33,343 nt of DNA from an uncultured beta proteobacterium (GTDB lineage: Bacteria; Pseudomonadota; Gammaproteobacteria; Burkholderiales; Burkholderiaceae_C): the NCBI GenBank assembly GCA_903839085.1, contig CAIMBE010000112.1:1-33343 (forward strand), given 5' to 3'. Below the pieces are notes generated by a model. It saw nothing but the letters and a program-made list of their open reading frames with translations, made no database searches and was not told where the DNA came from. Numbering within the stretch: position 1 is the stretch's first letter; each line of letters begins with the position of its first letter. This document shows, in pieces, positions 25,494 to 33,343 of the stretch. A program made the translations under genes and the position numbers.

Positions 25494-25508
25494 TGTAATT
25501 TTGTTACC
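25494..25508. promoter_or_regulatory. Weak HexR-like palindrome upstream of edd
   Basis: TGTAATTTTGTTACC lies 16 bp before the edd ATG. It matches 11 of 15 positions of the HexR-type box TGTAATTAAATTACA as I recall it from gammaproteobacteria. HexR controls edd-eda in several proteobacteria by sensing KDPG. Position and gene fit; the symmetry is only moderate. Confidence 0.3.
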
Positions 25509-25524
25509 AATATTTTCCAAACCC

Positions 25525-27345
25525 ATGAAACTCAATGTCACGGTCGAGGCCGTCACCGATCGCATCCGTCAGCGCAGTCGGGCGACGCGCGGCGACTATC
25601 TGGCGCGCCTCGAACTGGCGGCCCAGCGCAAGCCTGGCGCCGAGCGCCTGGGCTGCGCCAACGTGGCGCACGCCTTTGCCGCGCTGCCGGGCGACGACCG
25701 GCTGCGCGTGGTGGCCGGTCGTGCGCCCAACATCGGCATTGTCACGGCCTACAACGACATGCTCTCGGCGCACGCGCCGTACCAGCACTACCCCGATCTG
25801 GTCAAGCTCGAAGCGCGTCGCCACAGCGCCACGGCGCAGGTGGCCGGCGGTGTGCCGGCCATGTGCGACGGCGTGACGCAGGGCACTGCGGGCATGGAAC
25901 TGAGCCTTTTTTCGCGCGATGTGATTGCCATGGCGACCGCGGTCGCCCTGAGCCATGATGTCTTCGACGCCGCGCTGCTGCTCGGGGTTTGCGACAAGAT
26001 CGTGCCGGGCCTCCTGATTGGCGCGCTGCACTTCGGGCATCTGCCGGTCGTGTTTGTGCCGGCCGGGCCGATGAGTTCGGGCCTGCCCAACAGCGAGAAG
26101 GCCAAGGTGCGCGAGCAGGCGGCGCAGGGCCGGGTCGGACGCGCCGAACTGCTGGCGGCCGAGTCGAGCGCCTACCACGGCGTGGGCACCTGCACCTTTT
26201 ACGGCACCGCCAACAGCAATCAGATGCTGCTCGAGGCGATGGGACTGCAGGTCCCCGGCAGCGCCTTTGTCAACCCGGGCGCCGCCTTGCGCGAGGAACT
26301 CACGCGCGAGGCCGTGCGCACCGTGCTCGCGATGACAAAGGCACGCCGCTTTGCGCCGATCGGGCGCATCGTGGACGAGCGCTGCATCGTCAACGCCATG
26401 GCCGCCCTGCTGGCCACCGGCGGCTCCACCAACCACCTGATCCACTGGGTGGCGGTGGCCCGGGCGGCGGGCATCACGATCGATTGGGATGATTTCTCGG
26501 ACCTGTCGGCCGTGGTGCCGCTGCTGGCGCGGGTCTACCCCAATGGCAGCGCCGATGTGAACCAGTTCCAGGCCGCCGGCGGCCCGGGCTTTGTGATTCG
26601 CGAACTGCTGGACGCGGGCTTGATGCACGCCGAGGTCATGACGGCGCGCGCCGGCGGCCTGCGCGAGCATGCGCGCGCGCCGGTGAGCGACGCGGCTGGC
26701 GCCCTGCAATGGGTGGAGACGGGCAGCAGCAGGGACGACAGCGTGCTGCGCCCCGCCAGCCAGCCCTTCAGCGCCAGCGGCGGTCTGCGGCTGCTGCAGG
26801 GCAATCTGGGGCGCAGCGTGATCAAGGTCTCCGCGGTGCCGCAGGATCGCCACGTGATCGAGGCGCCGTGCCGCGTCTTCGATTCGCAGGAGGCGTTGCA
26901 CCAGGCTTTTCAGGCCAATGAGCTCAACCGCGACATCGTCTGCGTGGTGCGATGGCAGGGGCCGCAGGCCAACGGCATGCCCGAACTGCACAAACTGGTG
27001 CCGCCCCTGGCGGTGCTGCAGGACCGGGGGTTCAAGGTGGCCCTGGTGACCGATGGCCGCATGAGCGGCGCCTCCGGCAAGGTGGTGGCAGCGATTCATG
27101 TCTCGCCCGAAGCGGCTGCCGGCGGGCCGCTGGCCCGCTTGCGCGATGGCGACCTGATTCGCCTCGATGCGAACAGCGGCGTGCTGCAGGTGCTGCTGGG
27201 CAGCGCCGAGTGGGAGGCGCGCAGCGCTGCGCCGATGCCCGCGAGCCTGCTCGCCGCCAACGGCCAGGGCATGGGCCGTGAACTGTTTGCCATGATGCGG
27301 CGCCATGCGCAGAGCGCCGAAGAGGGCGCCTGCGCCTGGCTCTGA
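25525..27345 (+). CDS. edd: 6-phosphogluconate dehydratase
   Basis: First committed enzyme of the Entner-Doudoroff pathway: 6-phosphogluconate to 2-keto-3-deoxy-6-phosphogluconate. The 606-residue protein belongs to the IlvD/Edd family. Likely Fe-S cluster cysteines are in [22 protein letters not shown] and [15 protein letters not shown]. It also has [30 protein letters not shown] and [12 protein letters not shown]. The ATG at 25525 is chosen; the frame opens at a TTG at 25501 but that would include the palindrome at 25494-25508. eda follows after 30 bp. Confidence 0.96.
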   Translation: MKLNVTVEAVTDRIRQRSRATRGDYLARLELAAQRKPGAERLGCANVAHAFAALPGDDRLRVVAGRAPNIGIVTAYNDMLSAHAPYQHYPDLVKLEARRHSATAQVAGGVPAMCDGVTQGTAGMELSLFSRDVIAMATAVALSHDVFDAALLLGVCDKIVPGLLIGALHFGHLPVVFVPAGPMSSGLPNSEKAKVREQAAQGRVGRAELLAAESSAYHGVGTCTFYGTANSNQMLLEAMGLQVPGSAFVNPGAALREELTREAVRTVLAMTKARRFAPIGRIVDERCIVNAMAALLATGGSTNHLIHWVAVARAAGITIDWDDFSDLSAVVPLLARVYPNGSADVNQFQAAGGPGFVIRELLDAGLMHAEVMTARAGGLREHARAPVSDAAGALQWVETGSSRDDSVLRPASQPFSASGGLRLLQGNLGRSVIKVSAVPQDRHVIEAPCRVFDSQEALHQAFQANELNRDIVCVVRWQGPQANGMPELHKLVPPLAVLQDRGFKVALVTDGRMSGASGKVVAAIHVSPEAAAGGPLARLRDGDLIRLDANSGVLQVLLGSAEWEARSAAPMPASLLAANGQGMGRELFAMMRRHAQSAEEGACAWL

Positions 27346-27375
27346 TCGATCGCACTCACCTCCGAGGGGAAGCCC

Positions 27376-28017
27376 ATGTTTGACAACGCGAGAGTTTCAG
27401 CCCTGCAGGTGATGCAGGACGCGCCCGTGATCCCGGTCATCGTGCTGCACGATGTGGCGCATGCCGTGCCGATGGCGCGGGCCCTGCTGGCCGGCGGCAT
27501 CCGGATGCTGGAGGTGACGCTGCGCACGCCGCAGGCCCTGGCCAGCATCGAGGCGATCGCGCGCGAGGTGCCGCAGGCGCTGGTCGGTGCCGGCACCGTG
27601 CGCAGCCGCGCCGATGCGCAGGCGGCCTCGATGGCCGGCGCGCGCTTTGCCGTGAGTCCGGGCTACACGACGGCGCTGGGCCTGGCGTGCCGCGACGTCG
27701 GGCTGGCGCTGCTGCCTGGTGTGGCCAGCGGCAGCGAGATCATGATGGCGCAGGAGGACGGGTTTACCGAACTGAAGTTCTTTCCCGCCTTGCAGGCCGG
27801 CGGAACGGCCATGCTCAAGGCCTGGAGCGGACCGTTTTTCGATGTCAGGTTCTGCCCCACCGGGGGCGTGAGTCGCGACAATGCGGCAGACTTTCTGGCG
27901 CTGCCCAACGTGCTGTGCGTCGGTGGTTCGTGGCTGGTGCCGCAGGAGGCCCTGGCGCGGGGCGACTGGGGCCGGATCACCGCGCTGGCGCGTGACTGCC
28001 AGGCCCTGCGCCGATAG
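27376..28017 (+). CDS. eda: 2-keto-3-deoxy-6-phosphogluconate (KDPG) aldolase
   Basis: Splits KDPG into pyruvate and glyceraldehyde 3-phosphate. The 213-residue TIM-barrel protein has the Schiff-base lysine K134 (ELKFFPA), the catalytic E46 (MLEVTLRT) and the phosphate-binding region FCPTGGVS. GAGGGG about 8 bp before the ATG is a strong ribosome site. It is the second gene of the edd-eda operon. It ends 4 bp before the convergent gloA stop. Confidence 0.96.
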   Translation: MFDNARVSALQVMQDAPVIPVIVLHDVAHAVPMARALLAGGIRMLEVTLRTPQALASIEAIAREVPQALVGAGTVRSRADAQAASMAGARFAVSPGYTTALGLACRDVGLALLPGVASGSEIMMAQEDGFTELKFFPALQAGGTAMLKAWSGPFFDVRFCPTGGVSRDNAADFLALPNVLCVGGSWLVPQEALARGDWGRITALARDCQALRR

Positions 28018-28021
28018 AACG

Positions 28022-28408
28022 CTACGCGGGACGCTCGATCAGTTCGATCTTGTAGCCATCGGGGTCGGTGACGAAGGCGATCACGGTGCTGCCGCCCTTG
28101 ACCGGGCCGGCCTCGCGCGTCACCTTGCCGCCGGCCGCCTTGATTTTCTCGCAGGCACCGCGCACGTCGGGCACGCCAAGCGCCAGGTGGCCGAATGCGG
28201 TGCCGATCTCATAGGAATCGACGCCCCAGTTGTAGGTCAGCTCGATCTCCGCGTGCTCCGGGTTCTTGCCAAAGCCGACAAAGGCCAGCGTGTATTTGTA
28301 GTCCGGGTTTTCGGTCTTGCGCAGCAGTTGCATGCCCATGACCTGGGTGTAGAAATCGATCGAGCGTTGCAGGTCGCCAACGCGCAGCATGGTGTGGAGG
28401 AATCTCAT
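28022..28408 (-). CDS. gloA: Lactoylglutathione lyase (glyoxalase I)
   Basis: Converts the methylglyoxal-glutathione adduct to S-lactoylglutathione. The 128-residue protein carries all four metal ligands at the same numbers as E. coli GloA: His5, Glu56, His74 and Glu122. Other signatures are [18 protein letters not shown] and [13 protein letters not shown]. The short length is that of the nickel-type bacterial enzyme. It is transcribed away from the phasin gene's terminator, so it should have its own promoter between 28409 and 28437. Confidence 0.96.
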   Translation of the reverse strand: MRFLHTMLRVGDLQRSIDFYTQVMGMQLLRKTENPDYKYTLAFVGFGKNPEHAEIELTYNWGVDSYEIGTAFGHLALGVPDVRGACEKIKAAGGKVTREAGPVKGGSTVIAFVTDPDGYKIELIERPA

Positions 28409-28437
28409 GCGGCGGATTGTGCCGCAATTTCTGCGCC

Positions 28438-28470
28438 AAAAAAAAGGGCCGGTCTTGCAACCAGCCCTTA
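28438..28470 (-). terminator. Rho-independent terminator for the phasin gene
   Basis: Reading the minus strand, AAGGGC(T)GGT and ACC(G)GCCCTT pair around the loop TGCAAG and run straight into eight T residues (28445-28438). It lies about 170 bases after the phasin stop and 30 bases before the gloA ATG, so it would separate the two transcripts. Confidence 0.75.
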
Positions 28471-28641
28471 AGGGATCCCTGAACCTGTTGGTTACGAAAG
28501 GACCCGAGGAGACAACCTGTGAAAACCAGCGGTTCTCAAAAAATCAATCGAGTGAAGTATCTCAGGGTTTCCACTGATTTGGTAGAGTGATCGACCAAAA
28601 GCCTGATATTGCGCAAGGTTTCTTCACGCCAGACCCGGGAA

Positions 28642-29184
28642 TCAACGCTTTTTGGAGGCCGGCTTGGCCGCATCGGCTGCCGACGCGGCGACCGCGTTGA
28701 AATTTGATTGAGCAACATCGCTCGCCTGCTTGACGGCTTTTTGCACCGACTCCAGGGCATTGCTGGCGGCGGCCACAGCGCTCTTCATGACGGCCACAGC
28801 GGTTTCAGAACCGGCCGGCGCATTTTTTGCAGCGTTGTCGACCAGGCCCATGAACTTCTTCTGTGCATCAGCGGCCTGGCTCTCGAACGTCTTGCCGAAG
28901 TCGGCGCCTGCGCCCGAAGCGATGTCATACAGGTGACGGCTGTAGGCGGCGGTCTTTTCGGCGAGCGGCTGGAAGAGGCTCGATTGCAGGGCCATCAGCT
29001 CTTGCGCGTCCTTGACGCTCAGCAGCGCCTTGGCGTGCTCGGAGCTTTCAGCCAGGGCGGCCTTGGATGCTGTCAGATTGAGTTCAACAATTTTTTCAAC
29101 GCCTTCGAAGGCTTTGCTGGTCAGGCCCATCAGGGTCTCGACGCTTGCTTTTTGTGAGGCCACGATTTGTTCGACGGTCAACAT
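28642..29184 (-). CDS. phaP: Phasin family protein (PHB-granule surface)
   Basis: A small amphipathic protein that coats polyhydroxybutyrate granules. The 180 residues form long Ala/Lys/Glu helices without Cys. [21 protein letters not shown] (start region, about 1-20) and [20 protein letters not shown] are typical of the Phasin_2 family of Burkholderiales. The C-terminal Ala/Lys-rich tail ends in PASKKR. GGAGAA lies 6 bp before the ATG. Its promoter and two PhaR-type sites lie at 29253-29325 and its terminator at 28438-28470, so it is a single-gene unit that should be induced when PHB is made. Confidence 0.93.
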   Translation of the reverse strand: MLTVEQIVASQKASVETLMGLTSKAFEGVEKIVELNLTASKAALAESSEHAKALLSVKDAQELMALQSSLFQPLAEKTAAYSRHLYDIASGAGADFGKTFESQAADAQKKFMGLVDNAAKNAPAGSETAVAVMKSAVAAASNALESVQKAVKQASDVAQSNFNAVAASAADAAKPASKKR

Positions 29185-29252
29185 ATGAAATTCTCCAGAA
29201 AGGGTAAGGTAAAAAAGGTATCTGCTCCGAAACCCGGCTCTGGGCCCAGTTC

Positions 29253-29269
29253 ATGTTGCAGTGCAGCAT
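29253..29269. promoter_or_regulatory. PhaR/PhbF-type operator 1
   Basis: A 17-bp palindrome, ATGTTGCA-G-TGCAGCAT, with one mismatched pair. On the minus strand it reads TGCTGCACTGCAA, an exact fit to the TG(N)TGC(N3)GCAA pattern I recall for PhbF/PhaR of Herbaspirillum. It sits immediately downstream of the predicted phasin transcription start. Confidence 0.6.
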
Positions 29270-29276
29270 GAGGCGA

Positions 29277-29304
29277 ATTATAGGGTGCTGTTCGACGCAT
29301 GCAA
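29277..29304 (-). promoter_or_regulatory. Phasin gene promoter
   Basis: A perfect TATAAT (29282-29277, minus strand) is preceded, 16 bp upstream, by TTGCAT (29304-29299). Transcription should begin near 29270, which gives a leader of about 85 bases. Confidence 0.65.
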
Positions 29305-29312
29305 GTGTTTTT

Positions 29313-29325
29313 TGCTGCGACGCAA
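29313..29325. promoter_or_regulatory. PhaR/PhbF-type operator 2
   Basis: TGCTGCGACGCAA is a second exact fit to the TG(N)TGC(N3)GCAA pattern. It lies 9 bp upstream of the phasin -35 box. The two sites flank the promoter, an arrangement suited to repression. Confidence 0.55.
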
Positions 29326-29349
29326 CATATTAGACCCAAAATTCTAAAA

Positions 29350-29369
29350 CCCCGGTTTTGCTGCCGGGG
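29350..29369 (-). terminator. Candidate hairpin upstream of the phasin promoter
   Basis: CCCCGG and CCGGGG form a perfect 6-bp stem around an 8-base loop. On the minus strand it is followed by TTTTAGAATTTT, a broken T-run. It could stop antisense transcription coming from the thioesterase side. The short stem makes this uncertain. Confidence 0.35.
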
Positions 29370-29449
29370 CCTGAAGATGGCAGCAAATTTGTGGTGCACC
29401 TGCCGCATTTTTCCGGCTTGCGCCTGGCGCGCTGGCAAAATCGGGCCCC

Positions 29450-29896
29450 ATGAGTGAAATCAGATTCGAAAAGCCGCAGGCCGCGGAGCGCAGCGCCTAC
29501 AGGGTGTTTCGCAGCATCGGCACGCGCTGGATGGACAACGACGCCTACGGGCATGTCAACAACGTGGTCTATTACAGCTGGTTCGACACCGCCGTCAACG
29601 CCTACCTGATCGAGCAGGGGGTGCTCGATGTCGAGCACGGCGAGACCATCGGGCTGGTCATCGAGACCCGGTGCAACTACTTTTCACCGCTCGCGTTTCC
29701 GCAGACGGTGGAGGCCGGCATTCGGGTGGCCCGGCTCGGTTCGAGCAGCGTGCGCTACGAGGTCGGCCTGTTCGCGCAGGGCCAGCCGCTGAGTGCCGCC
29801 CGCGGGCACTTTGTTCATGTCTACGTCAATCGGGCGAGCCGTCGCCCGGCCCCCCTGCCTGCCAATCTGAAAACCGTTCTGGAGACCCTTCTATGA
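29450..29896 (+). CDS. Acyl-CoA thioesterase, 4HBT hot-dog family
   Basis: A 148-residue single hot-dog domain protein that hydrolyses an acyl-CoA or acyl-ACP thioester. The active-site helix segment is RWMDNDAYGHVNNVVYYSWF, where D33 in the DAYGHVNN motif would be the catalytic aspartate. It resembles YbgC/FcbC-type 4-hydroxybenzoyl-CoA thioesterases; the true substrate cannot be told. The ATG at 29450 has only a weak ribosome site. Its stop overlaps the nitroreductase start as ATGA, so the pair is translationally coupled. Confidence 0.88.
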   Translation: MSEIRFEKPQAAERSAYRVFRSIGTRWMDNDAYGHVNNVVYYSWFDTAVNAYLIEQGVLDVEHGETIGLVIETRCNYFSPLAFPQTVEAGIRVARLGSSSVRYEVGLFAQGQPLSAARGHFVHVYVNRASRRPAPLPANLKTVLETLL

Positions 29897-30603
29897 CACA
29901 CGACCTTCCGGATTCCGCGATCGTGGACGCCGCCATCACCTCGCGCATGGCGGTGCGCGCTTTCACGCAGCAGCCGGTTGCGCGCCAGGACATCGCCGAC
30001 CTGCTGCAGGTCGCCTCGCGCGCGCCCTCGGGCACCAACACCCAGCCCTGGAAGGTCTATGTGCTGCAAGGCGCCAGCCGCGATCAGCTGGTCGACAAGG
30101 TGTGCGCCATCCACGAGGCCATGCGCAGCGACCCGGCGCTGCTCGCCGACTACCAGGAGCAGTACGACTACTATCCCGCCAAGTGGTTCAGCCCCTATAT
30201 CGAGCGGCGCCGCGAAAACGGCTGGGGCCTCTACGGGCTGCTGGGCATCACCAAGTCGGACCGCGACATGATGCACGTGCAGATGCAGCGCAATTTCAGG
30301 TTCTTCGACGCGCCGGTCGGCTTGATGTTCACGCTCGACCGCGGCATGGGGCGCGGCTCGCTGCTCGACTATGGCACCTTCCTGCAAAACATCATGGTGG
30401 CGGCGCGCGGGCGCGGCCTGTCGACCTGCCCGCAGCAGGCATGGAACATGTTCAACAAGGTCATCCTGCCCCACGTCGGCGCCGGCGCGCAGGAGTTGCT
30501 GGTCTGCGGCATGGCCCTGGGCTACGCTGATCAGACGGCGGTCGTGAACACCTTTCACACCCCGCGCGTGCCACTCGACGAGTTTGTGCACTGGCTCGAT
30601 TGA
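29893..30603 (+). CDS. Nitroreductase family FMN oxidoreductase
   Basis: A 236-residue flavoprotein of the nitro-FMN-reductase superfamily. FMN contacts appear in SRMAVRAFTQQPV (about 17-29) and the ASRAPSGTNTQPWKVYVL segment (about 41-58). The C-terminal half has FLQNIMVAARGRGLSTCPQ and LLVCGMALGYAD. The ATG at 29893 overlaps the thioesterase stop; the longer frame from 29671 is that gene read out of frame. These enzymes reduce nitroaromatics, quinones or enoates with NAD(P)H. The physiological substrate is unknown. Confidence 0.88.
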   Translation: MTHDLPDSAIVDAAITSRMAVRAFTQQPVARQDIADLLQVASRAPSGTNTQPWKVYVLQGASRDQLVDKVCAIHEAMRSDPALLADYQEQYDYYPAKWFSPYIERRRENGWGLYGLLGITKSDRDMMHVQMQRNFRFFDAPVGLMFTLDRGMGRGSLLDYGTFLQNIMVAARGRGLSTCPQQAWNMFNKVILPHVGAGAQELLVCGMALGYADQTAVVNTFHTPRVPLDEFVHWLD

Positions 30604-30714
30604 CGGTCCGCGCCAGCCCAGGCCGGACCGACCGAGCAGAACGACCTGCTGGCGCGCCGCGCAGATCGGGTAATCACGATGGTGGCCGGCCAATTAACGC
30701 GATAAAGTGCGGGC

Positions 30715-31950
30715 ATGATCATTACCAGTCTTCTTGACACCGACCTCTACAAGTTCACCATGATGCAGGCCGTGCTGCATCAGTTCCCGGGCGCGCAGGT
30801 TGAATACAGGTTCAAGTGCCGCAACCCGGGCATCGACCCGGCCAGCGGTCGCGCCCGGCATGACCTGGCCGCCCATGTGAACGAGATCCGCGACGAGATC
30901 CGCTCCCTGTGCAGCCTGCATTTTCAGGATGCCGAGCTGACCTACCTGCATTCGCTGCGCTTCATCAAGAGCGACTTCATCGACTTCCTGGGCCTGTTCA
31001 AGCTCAACGAGAAATACATCACCGTGACCGCGCTGCCGTCCGGCGAAATCGACATCAACATTCGGGGGCCATGGCTGCACACCATCCTGTTCGAGATCCC
31101 GGTGCTGGCGATCGTCAACGAAGTCTACTTTCGCAACACCCAGAAGCTGCCCGACCTGATGGAGGGGCGTCGGCGACTCGACACCAAGATCGGACAATTG
31201 CGCGAGGCCGGACTGGCCGAACTCAAGATTGCCGACTACGGCACGCGCCGCCGCTTTTCGCAGGCCTGGCACGAAGAGGTCCTGCGCGTCCTGCTCAATC
31301 GCCTTGGCACGCGTCAGAGCCCGGGCAACGTGGCCGGCACCGCGGGCCAACTGGCCGGCACCAGCAATGTGCTGTTTGCCATGAAGCTGGGCCTGACGCC
31401 GCTGGGCACGATGGCGCACGAGTACCTGCAGGCCTGTCAGGCGCTGGGCCCGCGCCTGCGCGACAGCCAGATCTACGCCTTCGAGTCCTGGGCCAAGGAG
31501 TACCGCGGCGACCTCGGTATTGCGCTCAGCGATGTCTACGGCATGAGCGCCTTTCTGCGCGACTTCGACCTCTATTTCTGCAAGCTGTTCGACGGCGCCC
31601 GCCATGACAGCGGAGACCCGTTCCAGTGGGCCGAGCGCATGCTCGAGCACTATCACCACAACCGGGTCGATCCGCGCACCAAGACCCTGATCTTCTCCGA
31701 TGGCCTGACGGTGCCGCGCACGATCGAGCTCTACCAGCAGTTCAGGGGCCGCTGCCAGCTGGCCTTTGGCATCGGCACCAACCTGACCAACGACCTGGGC
31801 TACGAGCCCCTGCAAAACGTGATCAAGATGGTGCGCTGCAACGGGCAACCCGTGGCCAAGCTGTCGGACTCACCGTCCAAGGACATGTGCGAGGACGAGA
31901 AATACCTGGCCTATCTGCGCCAGGTCTTCGACATTTCGCATCCGCAGTGA
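30715..31950 (+). CDS. pncB: Nicotinate phosphoribosyltransferase
   Basis: NAD salvage enzyme that joins nicotinate to PRPP, with ATP hydrolysis, to form nicotinate mononucleotide. The 411-residue protein starts [20 protein letters not shown], the family hallmark. Other signatures are [15 protein letters not shown], the likely autophosphorylated histidine in [37 protein letters not shown] and [14 protein letters not shown]. The 111-bp gap before it contains a GGTCCG/CGGACC inverted pair (30605-30630 region) and no clear promoter. nhaD follows after 46 bp. Confidence 0.96.
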   Translation: MIITSLLDTDLYKFTMMQAVLHQFPGAQVEYRFKCRNPGIDPASGRARHDLAAHVNEIRDEIRSLCSLHFQDAELTYLHSLRFIKSDFIDFLGLFKLNEKYITVTALPSGEIDINIRGPWLHTILFEIPVLAIVNEVYFRNTQKLPDLMEGRRRLDTKIGQLREAGLAELKIADYGTRRRFSQAWHEEVLRVLLNRLGTRQSPGNVAGTAGQLAGTSNVLFAMKLGLTPLGTMAHEYLQACQALGPRLRDSQIYAFESWAKEYRGDLGIALSDVYGMSAFLRDFDLYFCKLFDGARHDSGDPFQWAERMLEHYHHNRVDPRTKTLIFSDGLTVPRTIELYQQFRGRCQLAFGIGTNLTNDLGYEPLQNVIKMVRCNGQPVAKLSDSPSKDMCEDEKYLAYLRQVFDISHPQ

Positions 31951-31996
31951 TCGCTGCGCTTGCAACACAAACCATCCAAACGAAAAGCAGCGCACC

Positions 31997-33280
31997 ATGT
32001 TGACCGCCATCGCCCTTGTCTTTACCCTGTCCTATCTGGCCATTGCGCTGGAGCACCCGCTCAAGATCAGCAAGTCGGCCTCGGCGCTGATGGGGGCCGG
32101 CTGGTTGTGGACGATCTACGCGCTGGCCAGCGGCGACATCAACCAGGTCGATGCCGATCTGAACCGCTCACTGATGGGAACGGCGCAGATCGTGTTCTTC
32201 CTGATGGGCGCGATGACCATCGTCGAGGTGGTCGACGCGCACGAAGGCTTTCTGGCCATCACCTCGCGCATCAGGACCCGGCGCCTGTCATCCCTGATGT
32301 GGCTGGTGGGGTTTGTGACCTTCTTCCTGAGCTCGATCCTGGACAACCTGACCACCACCATCGTCATGGTTTCGCTGATGAAGAAACTGCTCGACAAGCG
32401 CGAGGACCGGATCTTCTTTGCCGGCATCATCGTCATCGCAGCCAACGCCGGCGGCGCCTGGACGCCGATCGGCGACGTCACCACGACCATGCTCTGGATC
32501 GGCAACCAGATCACCACGCTGTCGATCATGAAGAGCGTGTTCCTCGCGTCCCTGGTCAATCTGCTGGTGCCGCTGGCGGTGACCAGCTACCTGCTGGGCG
32601 ACCGGGCGGTGGTCGCGCCGGCGCGCAGGCAGGGCGCCGAAACGATTCGTTCATCTGACTTCGAACGCAACCTGATGCTGTTCCTGGGCCTTGCCATCCT
32701 GGTCGGGGTGCCGATGTTCAAGACCGTGACGCACCTGCCGCCGTTCATGGGCATCCTGTTCGGCCTGGGCATGCTGTGGATGGTGGGCGACCTGCTGCAC
32801 CTGAAAAAGGAAGAGGACAGGAAGCAGCACCTGACCCTGGTCCACGCGCTGACGCGCATCGACATGAGTTCCATCATCTTCTTCATCGGCATCCTGATGG
32901 CCGTCGCGGTGCTCGAGCACACCCACGTGCTGGGCGCGCTGGCGCAGTGGCTCGACAAGACGGTCGGGCGCCAGGACATCATTGTCCTGATCATCGGCCT
33001 GGCCAGCGCCGTGGTCGACAACGTGCCGCTGGTGGCGGCCTCGATGGGCATGTACACGCTGGCGCAATACCCGACCGACAGTTTCCTTTGGGAGTTCATT
33101 GCCTACTGCGCCGGCACCGGCGGCTCGATCCTGATCATCGGTTCGGCGGCGGGTGTCGCCGCCATGGGGCTCGAGAAAATTGATTTTTTCTGGTACGCGC
33201 GAAAGATCGGCGGCCTGGCGCTGCTGGGATATCTCGCCGGCGCCCTGGTCTATGTCATGCAGTACCGGCTGTTTCATTGA
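31997..33280 (+). CDS. nhaD: NhaD-type Na+/H+ antiporter
   Basis: A 427-residue inner-membrane antiporter of the ion-transporter superfamily that exports Na+ or Li+ in exchange for protons. It has about twelve hydrophobic segments. The two re-entrant-loop regions read SSILDNLTTTIVMVSLM with NAGGAWTPIGDVTTTMLW, and SAVVDNVPLVAASMGMY with GSAAGVAAMGLEK. The polar Asp-Asn pairs (LDNLTT and VDNVPL) are the conserved ion-site residues of this family. The start is the ATG at 31997. Its 46-bp distance from pncB permits co-transcription; no terminator is visible between them. Confidence 0.93.
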   Translation: MLTAIALVFTLSYLAIALEHPLKISKSASALMGAGWLWTIYALASGDINQVDADLNRSLMGTAQIVFFLMGAMTIVEVVDAHEGFLAITSRIRTRRLSSLMWLVGFVTFFLSSILDNLTTTIVMVSLMKKLLDKREDRIFFAGIIVIAANAGGAWTPIGDVTTTMLWIGNQITTLSIMKSVFLASLVNLLVPLAVTSYLLGDRAVVAPARRQGAETIRSSDFERNLMLFLGLAILVGVPMFKTVTHLPPFMGILFGLGMLWMVGDLLHLKKEEDRKQHLTLVHALTRIDMSSIIFFIGILMAVAVLEHTHVLGALAQWLDKTVGRQDIIVLIIGLASAVVDNVPLVAASMGMYTLAQYPTDSFLWEFIAYCAGTGGSILIIGSAAGVAAMGLEKIDFFWYARKIGGLALLGYLAGALVYVMQYRLFH

Positions 33281-33297
33281 GCGAACTTTTTCAAATT

Positions 33298-33343
33298 CGT
33301 CATTGCGAGCGCAGCGCGGCAATCCAGGGCTGATGGATTGCCG
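33298..33343. repeat. Dispersed palindromic element, copy E (cut by window end)
   Basis: Begins with CGTCATTGCGAG and continues through GCGGCAATCCA and the start of the matching TGGATTGCCG arm, where the window stops. It follows nhaD by 17 bp and may form the end of that transcript. Confidence 0.8.

Noticed and set aside
25504-27306. 600-codon minus-strand frame opposite edd
   Set aside because: His/Arg/Gln-rich translation with no domain; edd on the plus strand has all family motifs.
28536-28760. 74-codon minus-strand frame after the phasin gene
   Set aside because: It overlaps the phasin 3' end in another frame, has no ribosome site and no similarity that I recognise.

Overview
This window is a GC-rich, gene-dense chromosomal segment. 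The most likely source is a betaproteobacterium of the order Burkholderiales, plausibly Comamonadaceae. That placement is inferred from gene content and order (manB-waaC-waaA, pcm-tolC, a phasin with PhaR-like sites, edd-eda) and from two repeat families that I recognise from such genomes. There are no rRNA or tRNA genes, no phage or transposase genes and no CRISPR array. Almost everything is housekeeping, stress or envelope chromosome.

Layout: (1) 1-2582, minus strand: a Bcr/CflA-type MFS drug exporter overlaps miaA. The miaA frame never meets a stop before the window edge and runs through dispersed palindromic repeats. (2) 2704-8453: two large signalling genes are transcribed divergently from a 0.3-kb control region. 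One is a CHASE-PAS-PAS-GGDEF-EAL c-di-GMP enzyme; the other is a membrane PAS-SpoIIE phosphatase with a C-terminal anti-sigma-type ATPase domain. (3) 8471-11383, minus strand: an alkylation-repair operon made of an Ada(N-terminal)-AraC-AlkA fusion, a separate Ogt and an EamA exporter. (4) 11516-15266, plus strand: an envelope operon manB-waaC-waaA with overlapping stops and starts. (5) 15267-15511: repeats between convergent operons. (6) 15512-22653, minus strand: a complete tripartite efflux operon, tetR - adaptor - RND permease - pcm-like methyltransferase - tolC, with a promoter overlapped by a likely TetR operator. (7) 22830-24766, plus strand: msrA, a single-domain response regulator and an AEC-family carrier, tightly packed. 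(8) 24779-28408: pdxH (minus), the Entner-Doudoroff pair edd-eda (plus) and glyoxalase I (minus). (9) 28642-29184, minus strand: a phasin gene whose promoter is flanked by two PhaR/PhbF-type sites. (10) 29450-33280, plus strand: a thioesterase-nitroreductase pair, pncB and nhaD, followed by the start of another palindromic repeat.

Nothing here looks like a wholly new multi-gene system. The most unusual theme is repeat DNA entering open reading frames. One repeat family sits in frame inside both manB and the RND permease, read from opposite strands. A 24-bp tandem repeat lies inside miaA, and the miaA 3' end is apparently extended by a second, palindromic family. The clearest regulatory finds are the TetR operator/promoter and the paired PhaR-like sites at the phasin promoter.
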